A DNA stretch of 21,700 nucleotides, taken from positions 1 to 21,700 of the forward strand of contig JBLHWU010000106.1 of NCBI GenBank assembly GCA_047629355.1, written 5' to 3'. Of the stretch, positions 1 through 7,202 are shown piece after piece. How positions within the stretch are numbered: position 1 is the first letter of the stretch; the number at the start of each line of letters is the position of its first letter. The notes beneath the pieces are model-generated. The model did no database searches, had not been told where the DNA came from, and worked only from the letters and a program-made list of their open reading frames with translations. A program made the position numbers and the translations under genes. This DNA comes from CAYUNA01 sp047629355 (lineage in GTDB: Bacteria > Bacteroidota > Bacteroidia > Chitinophagales > Saprospiraceae).

Positions 1-29
1 GGAAAAGATATTTTCAGTCGAGTATTTAT

Positions 30-51
30 TAAAGGGCAACAAGTCTATTGA
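30..51 (+). repeat. 22-nt dispersed repeat, copy 1
   Basis: The segment containing AAAGGGCAACAAGTCTATTG recurs at 19461-19482 with a single C/T difference (21 of 22 identical). In both places a divergent copy of the GTAACGGTAAAA repeat follows within about 20 nt, so the two motifs probably belong to one larger element. Confidence 0.6.
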
Positions 52-143
52 GTAACTGTAAAAAAATAACTCGCCCAGTTGGAGGGGCTCTTTTATCATT
101 TCTAAGTAGTTATTCAAGTTTATATAGTGTCTGATAAATTTGG

Positions 144-340
144 TTAAGTAACGGTAAAATGATAACTCCGCCAACTACCAAGTATTTCTTTTGTCCTTAT
201 TTTCCACTTTTGAAACAGTCATTATGTAGAGATAATTCCCATTTAAAAAGTAAACATCTTTTGTCATTTCGACCGAAGTGGAGAAAAAGAACAAAATAAA
301 CGTTGTTAGTTGGCGGACTTATTATTTTACCGTTACGTAA
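144..340. repeat. MITE-like element: two inverted copies of a dispersed repeat
   Basis: The left arm 144-179 and the reverse complement of 305-340 agree at 32 of 36 positions, around a core of GTAACGGTAAAAT then CCGCCAACT. Weaker similarity continues inward (TTTGTCCTT...TCCACTT against its inverted partner), so the arms may reach about 65 nt each around a centre of about 60 nt. The left arm plus its inner flank (147-234) is also found at 21371-21458, matching at about 78 of 88 positions. No open frame of note lies inside, so any mobility would have to be supplied in trans. The MITE label is an inference from structure. Confidence 0.6.
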
Positions 341-393
341 GTATTGTGTCTAAACGAGGCAAAAAACGTAGGCATAGCCTTTGCTATCTGCGC

Positions 394-420
394 TGGCTTT
401 TGCTAATAGCAAAAAGAGCC
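394..420. repeat. Imperfect hairpin
   Basis: GGCTTTTGCTA is followed directly by TAGCAAAAAGAGCC, giving an AT-rich stem closed at its base by GGCT/AGCC. No gene ends close by, so its role as a terminator is unclear. Confidence 0.4.
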
Positions 421-484
421 ATGGCTAAAAATTATTTTTAACAAAGTGCAGGCGCAATACTCAATTAAATTAACTGACAGTATT

Positions 485-517
485 AACTTGAATGACTACT
501 TAGTAGTCATTCAAGTT
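485..517. repeat. Perfect 16-bp palindrome
   Basis: AACTTGAATGACTACT (485-500) and its exact reverse complement (502-517) are separated by one base. The right arm also occurs alone at 105-120 with one mismatch, so the palindrome appears to be built from a repeated unit. Confidence 0.75.
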
Positions 518-522
518 CAGAA

Positions 523-575
523 AATCCTGAAGGGATTGAATATTGATGCCTTTTATATTCAATCCCTTCAGGATT
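523..575. repeat. Perfect 21-bp hairpin
   Basis: Arms 523-543 and 555-575 are perfectly complementary (core TCCTGAAGGGATTGAATA) around an 11-nt loop. It sits between two other hairpins with only a few bases of spacing. No T-tract adjoins it, so it is not a typical terminator. Confidence 0.75.
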
Positions 576-595
576 ATAACAATTCATTCAATATC

Positions 596-614
596 CCCCG
601 AATTTCATTCGGGG
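596..614. repeat. 8-bp GC-rich hairpin
   Basis: CCCCGAAT (596-603) pairs with ATTCGGGG (607-614) across a 3-nt loop. It is the third hairpin in the 485-614 series. Confidence 0.6.
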
Positions 615-706
615 TTATTCATATTTCATTCGCTTCGCGGATGGGAAGTTCTAAAAAAATCGCGCTCAAAATATAAGATAGACTATGCAAAAATAAAACA
701 ACCTTC

Positions 707-729
707 TAAGGAACGCGAAAGAAATAACT
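707..729 (+). repeat. GGAACGCGAA-family repeat, copy 1
   Basis: TAAGGAACGCGAAAGAAATA here resembles the minus strand at 6071-6092, the plus strand at 16853-16873 and the minus strand at 17059-17080. All four copies are intergenic. Shared core: TA(A/G)GGRACGC(G)AA followed by an A-rich run and ATAA. Confidence 0.5.
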
Positions 730-746
730 TCCTCAACAATCATCAT

Positions 747-1391
747 TTAACCTTCCCTACGTCTTAACACAAACATCCCATCTCGAATCGGAAGCAACAA
801 ATTTTCGACTCGTTCATCCGCTTGTATCATTTCATTAAATGCCAAAATCTTTCGAGTCATCGCATCCTTTGGTGCTTCCAAAACTTTTCCATCCCACAAA
901 ACATTATCGACCAGAAGAATACCGCCGGGACGCAGCATTGGCAATACTCTTTCATAAAAATAAGCATTGTCCTTCTTTCCCGCATCAATCATTATTAAAT
1001 CAAATTGGTCAATCGGCAAAGTCGAAATGACCGTTTTAGCATCACCAATATGCGACTTTATTTTTTCTTCTAAATTGCCTTTTTTTAAATATTTTCGAAT
1101 TAAATATTCTAATTCTCGATTCACTTCAATGGTATGCAAAACGCCATTTTCAGCTAAACCTTCCGCCAAACAAATCGCCGCATAGCCTGTAAAAGTTCCT
1201 ATTTCTAAAATAGCTTTTGGCTGCAACATTTTACTTAAAAAACTCAACAATCGTCCCTGTAAATGTCCGGACAACATCTGCGGTGCCAATGTTTTTAAAT
1301 AGGTTTCCCGTTCCAATTGATACAGTAAATCAGAAGCTGCGGAGGTATGCTTTTCAGCATAGGTATTTAAAGATTGAAGTATTTTTTTCAT
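747..1391 (-). CDS. SAM-dependent O-methyltransferase (caffeoyl-CoA OMT family)
   Basis: This 214-residue protein is a cytoplasmic class I methyltransferase of the caffeoyl-CoA/catechol O-methyltransferase type, which moves a methyl group from S-adenosylmethionine to a hydroxyl group. The SAM-binding loop appears as EIGTFTGYAAICLAEGL near residues 62-78. The metal-coordinating segment FDLIMIDAGKKD follows near 130-141, and RPGGILLVDNVLWDGKV near 153-169 is the usual later motif. Length is normal for the bacterial family (about 210-220). The natural substrate cannot be read from sequence; bacterial members act on varied small phenolics or serve unknown roles. It lies 91 nt downstream of rodA on the same strand, with a hairpin between, so it may be read from its own weak promoter or by read-through. 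Confidence 0.9.
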   Translation of the reverse strand: MKKILQSLNTYAEKHTSAASDLLYQLERETYLKTLAPQMLSGHLQGRLLSFLSKMLQPKAILEIGTFTGYAAICLAEGLAENGVLHTIEVNRELEYLIRKYLKKGNLEEKIKSHIGDAKTVISTLPIDQFDLIMIDAGKKDNAYFYERVLPMLRPGGILLVDNVLWDGKVLEAPKDAMTRKILAFNEMIQADERVENLLLPIRDGMFVLRRREG

Positions 1392-1437
1392 TGAAAATGC
1401 TTGTTAGGAATGACAAAAGAATAGATTTACATTCCTC

Positions 1438-1480
1438 AGATGTTTGGAAACGTCGAGATTCTCTAAATTTCTAAACATCT
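1438..1480. terminator. Hairpin after rodA
   Basis: AGATGTTTGGAAA (1438-1450) pairs with TTTCTAAACATCT (1468-1480) at 12 of 13 positions plus a wobble, with a 17-nt loop. It begins 3 nt after the rodA stop in the direction of transcription. No clear T-run follows, so it may act as an mRNA 3'-end protector or a weak terminator. Confidence 0.4.
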
Positions 1481-1482
1481 AT

Positions 1483-2883
1483 CTACCCTACAAATCGCGT
1501 TGAATCCATTTTCATCATAATGCCTAACATGATGGTAAAACCCAGCAGAGATGACCCTCCTTTACTAATAAATGGCAACGGAATTCCAATAATTGGCATC
1601 ACGCCCATCGTCATTCCAATATTGATAAGAACGTGAATAAAAATGATACCTGCCAGCCCATAAGCGTAGTTACGGGCAAATCCAGTCCGCTGTCGTTCGG
1701 CAATCGTGACCAGCCGCAGCAGCAATAATAGGAACAAAACAATGACTCCGAAACTACCGATAAACCCCTGTTCTTCGCCGACTGCACAAAAGATAAAATC
1801 TGTGCTTTGTTCTGGAACAAAATGCCCCTGAGTCAAGTTGCCATCCGTAAATCCTTTGCCATATAATCGCCCAGAACCGATGGCTCGTTTGGATTGCACT
1901 AAGTTATATCCTGCGCCGAGTGGGTCACATTCACTAAATTTTAGCCAGACTTTTATTCGTTCTTGTTGGTGATTTCCGAGCAGGTTGTTATAACCAAAAT
2001 TAGCCGTCAAAGTCAATGCCCCTGACACTATCAATCCAAGCCAAAGTAAGGTCACCATCCAGTTTTTCCGATTGCGATATTGAACAACCGACAATGGAAT
2101 AAAAATCGTCACTGCCCCTAATAGAACCTGCCAAGTCAATCCCTGTTGAATCCCGCCATAACAGCCCAGTGCAATGACAATAATCCCAATAATCCACGGC
2201 CATCTTTTCTTTAAATCAGTCACCAAAACAACCGCACTTATCAAGACTAACCAAGTTAAAATAACTGCCGTATTGTTTACCAAACCCAGCAATAACAATG
2301 TTACTGCCCCAATACATAATGCTAAAAAACTGGCTGAAAATCCTTCCCGATAATAGACAATAAAGAAGGATAAAAATACCAATGCTGACCCTGCATCTGG
2401 CTGTAATAAAATCAGTAGGATTGGAATTGCTATAATGCCTACTGCTATAAATTGGGAACGAAATTGCTTTAAATTGGTGCTATAAGTACTCAAAAATGCT
2501 GCGACTGCTAAGCAGGTTCCAACCTTTGCAAACTCCGAGGGCTGCAACGTAAATCCAGCAATATTGAACCAAGAAGTAGCCCCTTTTATCGTTTTTCCAA
2601 AGACTAAAACCAAGGCCAATCCCAGCATCGACACCATGTAGGCGAGATACGCAAAGGTGCGCCAAAATTTTTCATCGATAATCAGCGTCACCAATAATAC
2701 TGCAAATGAAACGCCTATCCAAATAGTCTGCTTTCCTACTGCCGTTTTGAAAAACTCCGACATATCCGTCGAATAACCGTCATCATAACCGACCGTATAA
2801 ATCATCAGCCAGCCAATGCCCGTCAGCCCCAAATAAATGGAAAAAGTCATCCAATCAATCGTCGTTCTCGTTCTTGCACGCAT
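1483..2883 (-). CDS. rodA: Rod shape-determining SEDS glycosyltransferase RodA
   Basis: RodA is the SEDS-family peptidoglycan polymerase of the elongasome; it builds glycan strands from lipid II in the inner membrane together with a class B penicillin-binding protein. The 466-residue sequence is strongly hydrophobic with many membrane segments. It carries the SEDS signature MPIIGIPLPFISKGGSSLL near the C-terminus and the conserved outer loop CDPLGAGYNLVQSKRAIGSG, whose Asp corresponds to the catalytic Asp of E. coli RodA. QSTDFIFCAVGEEQGF follows, as in RodA/FtsW. It is about 90 residues longer than E. coli RodA because of extra hydrophobic segments in the middle, as I recall for Bacteroidota RodA. 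No mreBCD or PBP2 gene lies beside it here. The upstream region has an 18-bp tandem duplication. Confidence 0.93.
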   Translation of the reverse strand: MRARTRTTIDWMTFSIYLGLTGIGWLMIYTVGYDDGYSTDMSEFFKTAVGKQTIWIGVSFAVLLVTLIIDEKFWRTFAYLAYMVSMLGLALVLVFGKTIKGATSWFNIAGFTLQPSEFAKVGTCLAVAAFLSTYSTNLKQFRSQFIAVGIIAIPILLILLQPDAGSALVFLSFFIVYYREGFSASFLALCIGAVTLLLLGLVNNTAVILTWLVLISAVVLVTDLKKRWPWIIGIIVIALGCYGGIQQGLTWQVLLGAVTIFIPLSVVQYRNRKNWMVTLLWLGLIVSGALTLTANFGYNNLLGNHQQERIKVWLKFSECDPLGAGYNLVQSKRAIGSGRLYGKGFTDGNLTQGHFVPEQSTDFIFCAVGEEQGFIGSFGVIVLFLLLLLRLVTIAERQRTGFARNYAYGLAGIIFIHVLINIGMTMGVMPIIGIPLPFISKGGSSLLGFTIMLGIMMKMDSTRFVG

Positions 2884-2886
2884 AAG

Positions 2887-2922
2887 TGATTATTTCGATT
2901 TTCTTGATTATTTCGATTTTCT
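2887..2922. repeat. 18-bp perfect tandem duplication upstream of rodA
   Basis: TGATTATTTCGATTTTCT occurs twice in immediate succession (2887-2904 and 2905-2922), and a third partial unit, CGATTAAAG, follows. The pair starts 4 nt before the rodA start codon, so it occupies the leader and ribosome-binding region. Confidence 0.8.
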
Positions 2923-2957
2923 CGATTAAAGATTAATACGAACTAATTCACTAATTT

Positions 2958-3668
2958 CTAGTCAATATATTCTACAATTCTCAATAGACGAATCCCTACA
3001 GAAACCTCGAAAGAAAGATTCCGAATCGTCCGTTCACCAATGGTTTGCGGGTTGCCCGTAAATGGATTTGTCACATTTGGAATTTCTTGTTGTTTGTACT
3101 GCGCGGTGATGTCTGGCGCAACCGAGAATTCCAGAAAGCCGCCAAATAACTGTGAAAACATCATTTCAAAACCGCCACCAATCGTCAAACCCATATTCAA
3201 TTTGCGCACGCCATCAGGAAAAGGATAAAATAATGGATTAATATCTTGATATTGTTCTAAATTATCAGATACGGTATATTCCCCTCTTAGTCCAAACATA
3301 TAATAAACTTTACCATTTTGTTGAAAGTCATATTTCTGCTTCGCCCCAAACATCAACGAAATATTGTTAAACTCAAAACTCTGATTAATGGTTGAAGAGT
3401 TACTATTTTGTGTAAAGATTCGCTGGTTTCGACGCGCACTTCCTCGAGTATGATACCCCAATTGTGCAATCAACGCAAAAGAGTTATCTTCTACCAAGGA
3501 CTCGACATACACATCTCCGTGCCAGGTAAATAATGCACCTTGGTCAATATTGTTCCATTCTTGTGTACCAATTGTTAGTCCACCTTTAAGACCAAAAGCG
3601 GACCCGCCCTGTGCTTGCACAAATACAAATGATAAAGCAAATAACGTAAGTAATCCTATCCTTTTCAT
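2958..3668 (-). CDS. Outer-membrane beta-barrel protein
   Basis: This 236-residue protein starts with a signal peptide (MKRIGLLTLFALSFVFVQAQ, cleavage expected near residue 20). It then alternates short amphipathic strands with polar turns, for example FGLKGGLTIGTQ, FALIAQLGYHTRG and YMFGLRGEYTVSD. It ends in FEVSVGIRLLRIVEYID, giving a porin-like PorT/OmpA-barrel type of protein found widely in Bacteroidota. It should sit in the outer membrane. Function and ligand are unknown, and no peptidoglycan-binding domain follows the barrel. The gene stands alone between the transketolase terminator and rodA. A long stem-loop (3699-3766) lies just upstream of its start, and a possible TAATTTTG promoter element precedes that. 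Confidence 0.8.
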   Translation of the reverse strand: MKRIGLLTLFALSFVFVQAQGGSAFGLKGGLTIGTQEWNNIDQGALFTWHGDVYVESLVEDNSFALIAQLGYHTRGSARRNQRIFTQNSNSSTINQSFEFNNISLMFGAKQKYDFQQNGKVYYMFGLRGEYTVSDNLEQYQDINPLFYPFPDGVRKLNMGLTIGGGFEMMFSQLFGGFLEFSVAPDITAQYKQQEIPNVTNPFTGNPQTIGERTIRNLSFEVSVGIRLLRIVEYID

Positions 3669-3698
3669 GACTATATGTTTAGTTTATTTTTTTTGATT

Positions 3699-3766
3699 GT
3701 AGCGGCGACTGTAGTCGTCAAGCTGCCTTCACCGTAAAGCAGCTTGGCGACTATAGTCGCCGCTAC
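3699..3766. repeat. 28-bp stem-loop upstream of the OMP gene
   Basis: Arm GTAGCGGCGACTGTAGTCGT... (3699-3726) pairs with 3739-3766 at 26 of 28 positions. The two remaining positions can form G-U pairs in RNA, so the transcript would be fully paired around a 12-nt loop. It is GC-rich in AT-rich surroundings. It starts 31 nt upstream of the OMP start codon and lies after the transketolase terminator, so it could be the 5' leader of the OMP mRNA or a REP/MITE-like insertion. Confidence 0.75.
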
Positions 3767-3772
3767 GAAGAC

Positions 3773-3780
3773 CAAAATTA
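3773..3780 (-). promoter_or_regulatory. Possible -7 element (TAATTTTG) for the OMP gene
   Basis: Read on the minus strand, TAATTTTG matches the Bacteroidota -7 consensus TAnnTTTG, and a TTTG lies 22 nt upstream inside the T-tract of the transketolase terminator. Transcription would begin almost exactly at the base of the 28-bp stem-loop. The spacing is slightly long, so this is tentative. Confidence 0.35.
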
Positions 3781-3802
3781 GTTAAAATAATGGACTTCTT
3801 TA

Positions 3803-3840
3803 CAAAAAAAAGGTTGAGACCAATTTAAGTCTCAACCTTT
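3803..3840 (-). terminator. Rho-independent terminator of transketolase
   Basis: AAAGGTTGAGAC (3809-3820) and GTCTCAACCTTT (3829-3840) form a perfect 12-bp stem with an 8-nt loop. On the minus strand the stem is followed by a run of eight T. It lies about 70 nt past the transketolase stop codon. Confidence 0.85.
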
Positions 3841-3909
3841 AATATTTTATTTTAAAACCCGGCATTTCCGCTCCGTGCGTGGTGCACTGAAAACCGTATG
3901 CCGTCCTGC

Positions 3910-5958
3910 TTATTTCAAAATTTCTAAAACCTGTGTGACTACATTCTCAGCGGTAAAACCAAATTTTTCATCCAAAACAGTGTAGGGTGCAGAGTAACCA
4001 AAATGCGTTAATCCAAACACTTTCCCATCTGCGCCAACCAAACCTTCCAAATTGACAGGCAAGCCCGCAGTCATCCCAAATTTAGGAATACCAGGCGTCA
4101 AAACCACTTTTTGATAATCCGCAGATTGATTTCTAAACACACCTTCCGATGGCACAGAAACAACACGAACATTCAAATTGTGCGCAGATTCTAATTTTGC
4201 CGCCCCTTCAATCAACGTCGCTACTTCCGAACCATTGGCCACTAAAATCACATCAGGTTTACCAGTCGAACCTTGAACGATATACGCACCTTTTTCCGCT
4301 TCTTTCGCATCCTTAAAACGAGTTGAACCTGCTTGCGCTGGCAAACTTTTCACATTCTGCCGTGTCAAAATCAAGCCACTTGGCGATTTTTGATTTTCAA
4401 AAGCCATTTTCCAAGCAATCGTCGTTTCATCCGCATCCGCTGGACGAAGTGCCAAAAATGCATTATTTCCAGAATGATTTTTCAACTTTTCGAGCAATCG
4501 AATTTGCGCTTCTTGCTCAATTGGCTGATGCGTCGGTCCATCTTCCCCTACTCGGAAAGCATCGTGCGTCCAAAGAAATTTTACCGGAGTTTCCATCAAT
4601 GCTGCCACGCGAATCGCTGGTTTCATATAATCTGAAAACGCGAAGAAAGTCGCACAAACTGGAATCACACCACCGTGCAAAGCCATCCCCGTACACATCG
4701 CCGCCATCGTCAACTCAGACACCCCTGCCTGAAGAAATGAGCCAGAAAAATTACCCTTTTGAAATGCACCTGTTTTATCGTGAAATACTTGCGTCTTGTC
4801 ACTATTCATCAAATCAGCGGAAGACACAATCATATTTTCCACATTATCTGCAAAATGAGACAGTACCGTTGCTGATGAATTTCGGGTAGCATTGTTCATT
4901 TTTTGCTCAATGGAAGCCCAATCAATTGCTGGCGAATCACCAGAGAAAAACGAAGCTAACTTCTTCGCCAATGCTGGATTTTCATCCGCCCAACGCTGCT
5001 GCGCCAGTTTTTTCTCCAGAGCTCCTGCCACTTTTTTACGGGCATTTCGCTCGTACATTGCCTTCACTTCTGGAAAAATTTGGAACGGGTCTTCAGGGTC
5101 ACCTCCTAAGTTTTTAATCGTCGCTTCAAATGATGCCGCAGACTTACCCAATGGCTGTCCGTGTGTCGAAACTTCCGCTTCAAAACTATTGCCATCTTCT
5201 TTCAAGGCACCCTTACCCATCACCGTTTTACCAATAATCAAAGTCGGTTTATCTGACCGTCGAATCCCTGCTCGCAATGCTCGACGAATCGCTTGGTGGC
5301 TATTCCCATCAATCTCAACTACATGCCAGCCCCAAGATTTATACTTTGCTGCCGTATCTTCCGTCATTACTTCATCAACTTCCGTTGACAGTTGAATATC
5401 ATTCGCGTCATAAAACATGATAACATTACCCAAGCCCAAATGCCCTGCAATCCGACCAACGCCTTGTGAAATTTCTTCTTGAACACCTCCGTCAGAAATA
5501 TACAAGAACGTGCGGTGTGCCGCCCATTCGCCAAATCGAGCCACTAAAAAACGCTCAACAATCGCTGCACCTACACCGAAAGCATGCCCCAAACCTAAAG
5601 GACCTGAAGTATTTTCAATACCTCTTTCTACATCAATTTCTGGATGGCCAGGCGTTGGACTGCCCCACTGTCGGAAATTTTTGAGGTCTTCCATTGAATA
5701 TTTCCCCTGCAAAGTTTGCGACGCATAAAGCATAGCAGACATGTGTCCAGGGTCTAGAAAGAACCGATCACGGAACGGCCAATTCATTTCTTCTGGGTCA
5801 AATTCCATGAACTCAGAAAACAGAATGTGTATAAAATCTGCACCACCCATCGCACCACCAGGGTGACCAGAATTGGCTTTTTCTACCATCGCAGCCGCGA
5901 GTATGCGAATATTATCAGCGGCCTTGAGGTTATTTTTAATCTTAGTAGCTATTGACAT
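3910..5958 (-). CDS. tkt: Transketolase
   Basis: Transketolase moves two-carbon units between sugar phosphates in the pentose phosphate pathway using thiamine diphosphate. The 682 residues cover the full three-domain enzyme. The N-terminal domain has SGHPGGAMG (residues 30-38) and GHMSAMLY. The ThDP/metal segment is SDGGVQEE...YDANDIQ, where most transketolases have GDG...EG and DN; the metal-binding Asp is kept. The pyrimidine domain has GVSELTM (catalytic Glu kept, usually GVREH) and WTHDAFRVGEDGPTHQPIEQ. The C-terminal domain follows from about residue 545. I recall this variant motif set from other Bacteroidota transketolases, so it is probably a lineage feature, not damage. The gene is monocistronic: a terminator follows it and a candidate promoter lies about 200 nt upstream. 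Confidence 0.95.
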   Translation of the reverse strand: MSIATKIKNNLKAADNIRILAAAMVEKANSGHPGGAMGGADFIHILFSEFMEFDPEEMNWPFRDRFFLDPGHMSAMLYASQTLQGKYSMEDLKNFRQWGSPTPGHPEIDVERGIENTSGPLGLGHAFGVGAAIVERFLVARFGEWAAHRTFLYISDGGVQEEISQGVGRIAGHLGLGNVIMFYDANDIQLSTEVDEVMTEDTAAKYKSWGWHVVEIDGNSHQAIRRALRAGIRRSDKPTLIIGKTVMGKGALKEDGNSFEAEVSTHGQPLGKSAASFEATIKNLGGDPEDPFQIFPEVKAMYERNARKKVAGALEKKLAQQRWADENPALAKKLASFFSGDSPAIDWASIEQKMNNATRNSSATVLSHFADNVENMIVSSADLMNSDKTQVFHDKTGAFQKGNFSGSFLQAGVSELTMAAMCTGMALHGGVIPVCATFFAFSDYMKPAIRVAALMETPVKFLWTHDAFRVGEDGPTHQPIEQEAQIRLLEKLKNHSGNNAFLALRPADADETTIAWKMAFENQKSPSGLILTRQNVKSLPAQAGSTRFKDAKEAEKGAYIVQGSTGKPDVILVANGSEVATLIEGAAKLESAHNLNVRVVSVPSEGVFRNQSADYQKVVLTPGIPKFGMTAGLPVNLEGLVGADGKVFGLTHFGYSAPYTVLDEKFGFTAENVVTQVLEILK

Positions 5959-6070
5959 AGTTTGATTGATTCGATTATCTGATTCTTTCGATTGTATAGA
6001 TTTTCTTGGATTGAGGGGTTTGGAAAAACAAGTATAGATTATTCACAGGATATTTTGCCAAGAATCTTTA

Positions 6071-6092
6071 CTTATTTTTTCGCGTCCCTAAC
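6071..6092 (-). repeat. GGGACGCGAA-family repeat, copy 2
   Basis: On the minus strand this reads TTAGGGACGCGAAAAAATAA and continues into AAGATTCTTGGCA. The copy at 16853 (plus strand) shows the same order: TAAGGGACGCAAAAAGAATA, then AGATTCTTGACA. The shared downstream AGATTCTTG means the repeat unit is at least about 40 nt. Confidence 0.55.
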
Positions 6093-6161
6093 TCGACTAA
6101 TACAACGTTTTGAGGGTTTCAAAATAGTAGAAGCCTAAAGCCCCAGCACTCAAAATTTGCG

Positions 6162-6169
6162 CAAATGTA
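6162..6169 (-). promoter_or_regulatory. Candidate promoter (-7 TACATTTG) for transketolase
   Basis: The minus strand reads TACATTTG followed by CG, a match to TAnnTTTG, with TTTC about 18 nt upstream where TTTG is expected. It lies between the end of the GSCFA gene and tkt. If used, the tkt leader would be about 195 nt long and would include the GGGACGCGAA repeat. Confidence 0.4.
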
Positions 6170-6209
6170 CTAACTGTTAGCAGTCTTGAAAGATTTTTTA
6201 TAGGAACTT

Positions 6210-7196
6210 TTAAAAAATTTGTTTTTGAAAAACAAGATATTCGCTTTTTAGGTCTAAAAATGAGTGTTTACTTTCTAAAAATACCAAATTTTCCAGTTGC
6301 TTTTTTAAAAATTGCTGATGCGCTGCTGATTGTGGATGAAAGGGTCGGTGTTGGACGGCGGTGTTTATGCTTTCAAGTTTTCGATTTAAAATTTGTGTAT
6401 TTTCATTGAAAAAACTGGATTGAAATTGTTCCCAAATATAATCAATCGCCACTTGATTGGGATGAATCATATCAGCAGTGTAAAAACGGTAATCTCGAAG
6501 GTCATCCATCATAATTTCGTAAGCGGGGAAATAATGGATAAAATTGAACTGCTCACACAACTCCGCTACTGCCAATTGCAAAGTTGCCTTGCTTTTTTGA
6601 TTTTCTAATAATCCATCGCGAATGTGCCGCACAGGACTTATGGTGACAATAATTTCTAAATCCTTATTTTGCAATTTAATTTTTTCAAAAAACAGCTTAC
6701 ATTTCTCTATAATTTCTAAAACAGTTAATCGCCTTTTTTGAAATAGCTTAGCGGGCATTTTATGGCAATTCGCTACGATTTCACCTGTTTCTATATTTTC
6801 AAAAACATGCGCTGTTCCAAAAGTTAAAATTAGTCGATTGCAGTTTTTTAATGCTAAATGTGCCGTTTGAAAATGTTTTTGAATGCCCTCTAAAGTTTCT
6901 ACTTTTTCCATTTTTGAAAAGATGCTGTGGTGTGCGAAGCTGTGCCAGAGTCCGTTGTTTTCAAACAACTCATTCTCTTTGAAATTATCATTTTCCAAAA
7001 GGCGATTTAAATTATTGATTATGGAAATTGGATTGTAGAGAATCCCGAATGGGTTGATGGTGTTGTGAAACTTGAAATTGATTAGTCGTTGTCCGATGTT
7101 TTCGGTGAAACAAGAGCCGAAGGATAACAATCGGTGTTGGTGATTTATAGAAGTAGCGGAAGAAGAGACATTTATTTTAGTGCGGAAATTAGGCAT
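6210..7196 (-). CDS. GSCFA-domain protein (SGNH-hydrolase-like)
   Basis: This 328-residue protein has the motif that names the GSCFA family, LLSFGSCFTENIGQRL near residues 24-39, at its N-terminus. Other conserved family segments follow: LILTFGTAHVFE, TISPVRHIRDGLLENQKSKATL (residues about 186-207), YFPAYEIMMDDLRDYRFYTADM and HPNQVAIDYIWEQF. GSCFA proteins resemble SGNH/GDSL esterases, with the Ser of GSC as likely nucleophile. They occur mainly in Bacteroidota and Proteobacteria, sometimes near polysaccharide genes, and the substrate is not established. No signal peptide is seen, so it is probably cytoplasmic. It is a single gene; a promoter-like TACCTTCGCA lies just upstream between two A/T-rich repeats. 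Confidence 0.88.
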   Translation of the reverse strand: MPNFRTKINVSSSATSINHQHRLLSFGSCFTENIGQRLINFKFHNTINPFGILYNPISIINNLNRLLENDNFKENELFENNGLWHSFAHHSIFSKMEKVETLEGIQKHFQTAHLALKNCNRLILTFGTAHVFENIETGEIVANCHKMPAKLFQKRRLTVLEIIEKCKLFFEKIKLQNKDLEIIVTISPVRHIRDGLLENQKSKATLQLAVAELCEQFNFIHYFPAYEIMMDDLRDYRFYTADMIHPNQVAIDYIWEQFQSSFFNENTQILNRKLESINTAVQHRPFHPQSAAHQQFLKKQLENLVFLESKHSFLDLKSEYLVFQKQIF

Positions 7197-7202
7197 AGTT
7201 CG

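Larger units (their letters stand above)
1..746. other. Gene-free region rich in repeats and hairpins
   Basis: No convincing gene lies here. Short open frames around 446-767 run straight through strong inverted repeats and show no family resemblance. The stretch holds one copy of a 22-nt repeat (30-51), three copies of the GTAACGGTAAAA repeat family (51-83, 144-234, 272-340 inverted), a hairpin at 394-420, and three consecutive hairpins at 485-517, 523-575 and 596-614. A copy of the GGAACGCGAA repeat is at 707-729. It resembles the gene-free region at 16800-17632, which carries related repeats. Confidence 0.7.

Noticed and set aside
485..614. CRISPR array
   Set aside because: The hairpins differ from each other and there are no regularly spaced direct repeats or cas genes.
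446..767. Two overlapping short open frames of about 75 codons
   Set aside because: They run through perfect palindromes (485-517, 523-575) and repeats, and the translations mirror themselves. No family resemblance.
3855..3905. GC-rich segment after tkt (CGGCAT...ATGCCG) considered as a group II intron domain V remnant
   Set aside because: The order of paired segments does not fit domain V, and no intron protein or other intron domains are nearby.
4323..5395. Long plus-strand open frames (up to 188 codons) opposite transketolase
   Set aside because: Antisense shadows of a well-supported transketolase gene; compositions are untypical and no motifs are present.
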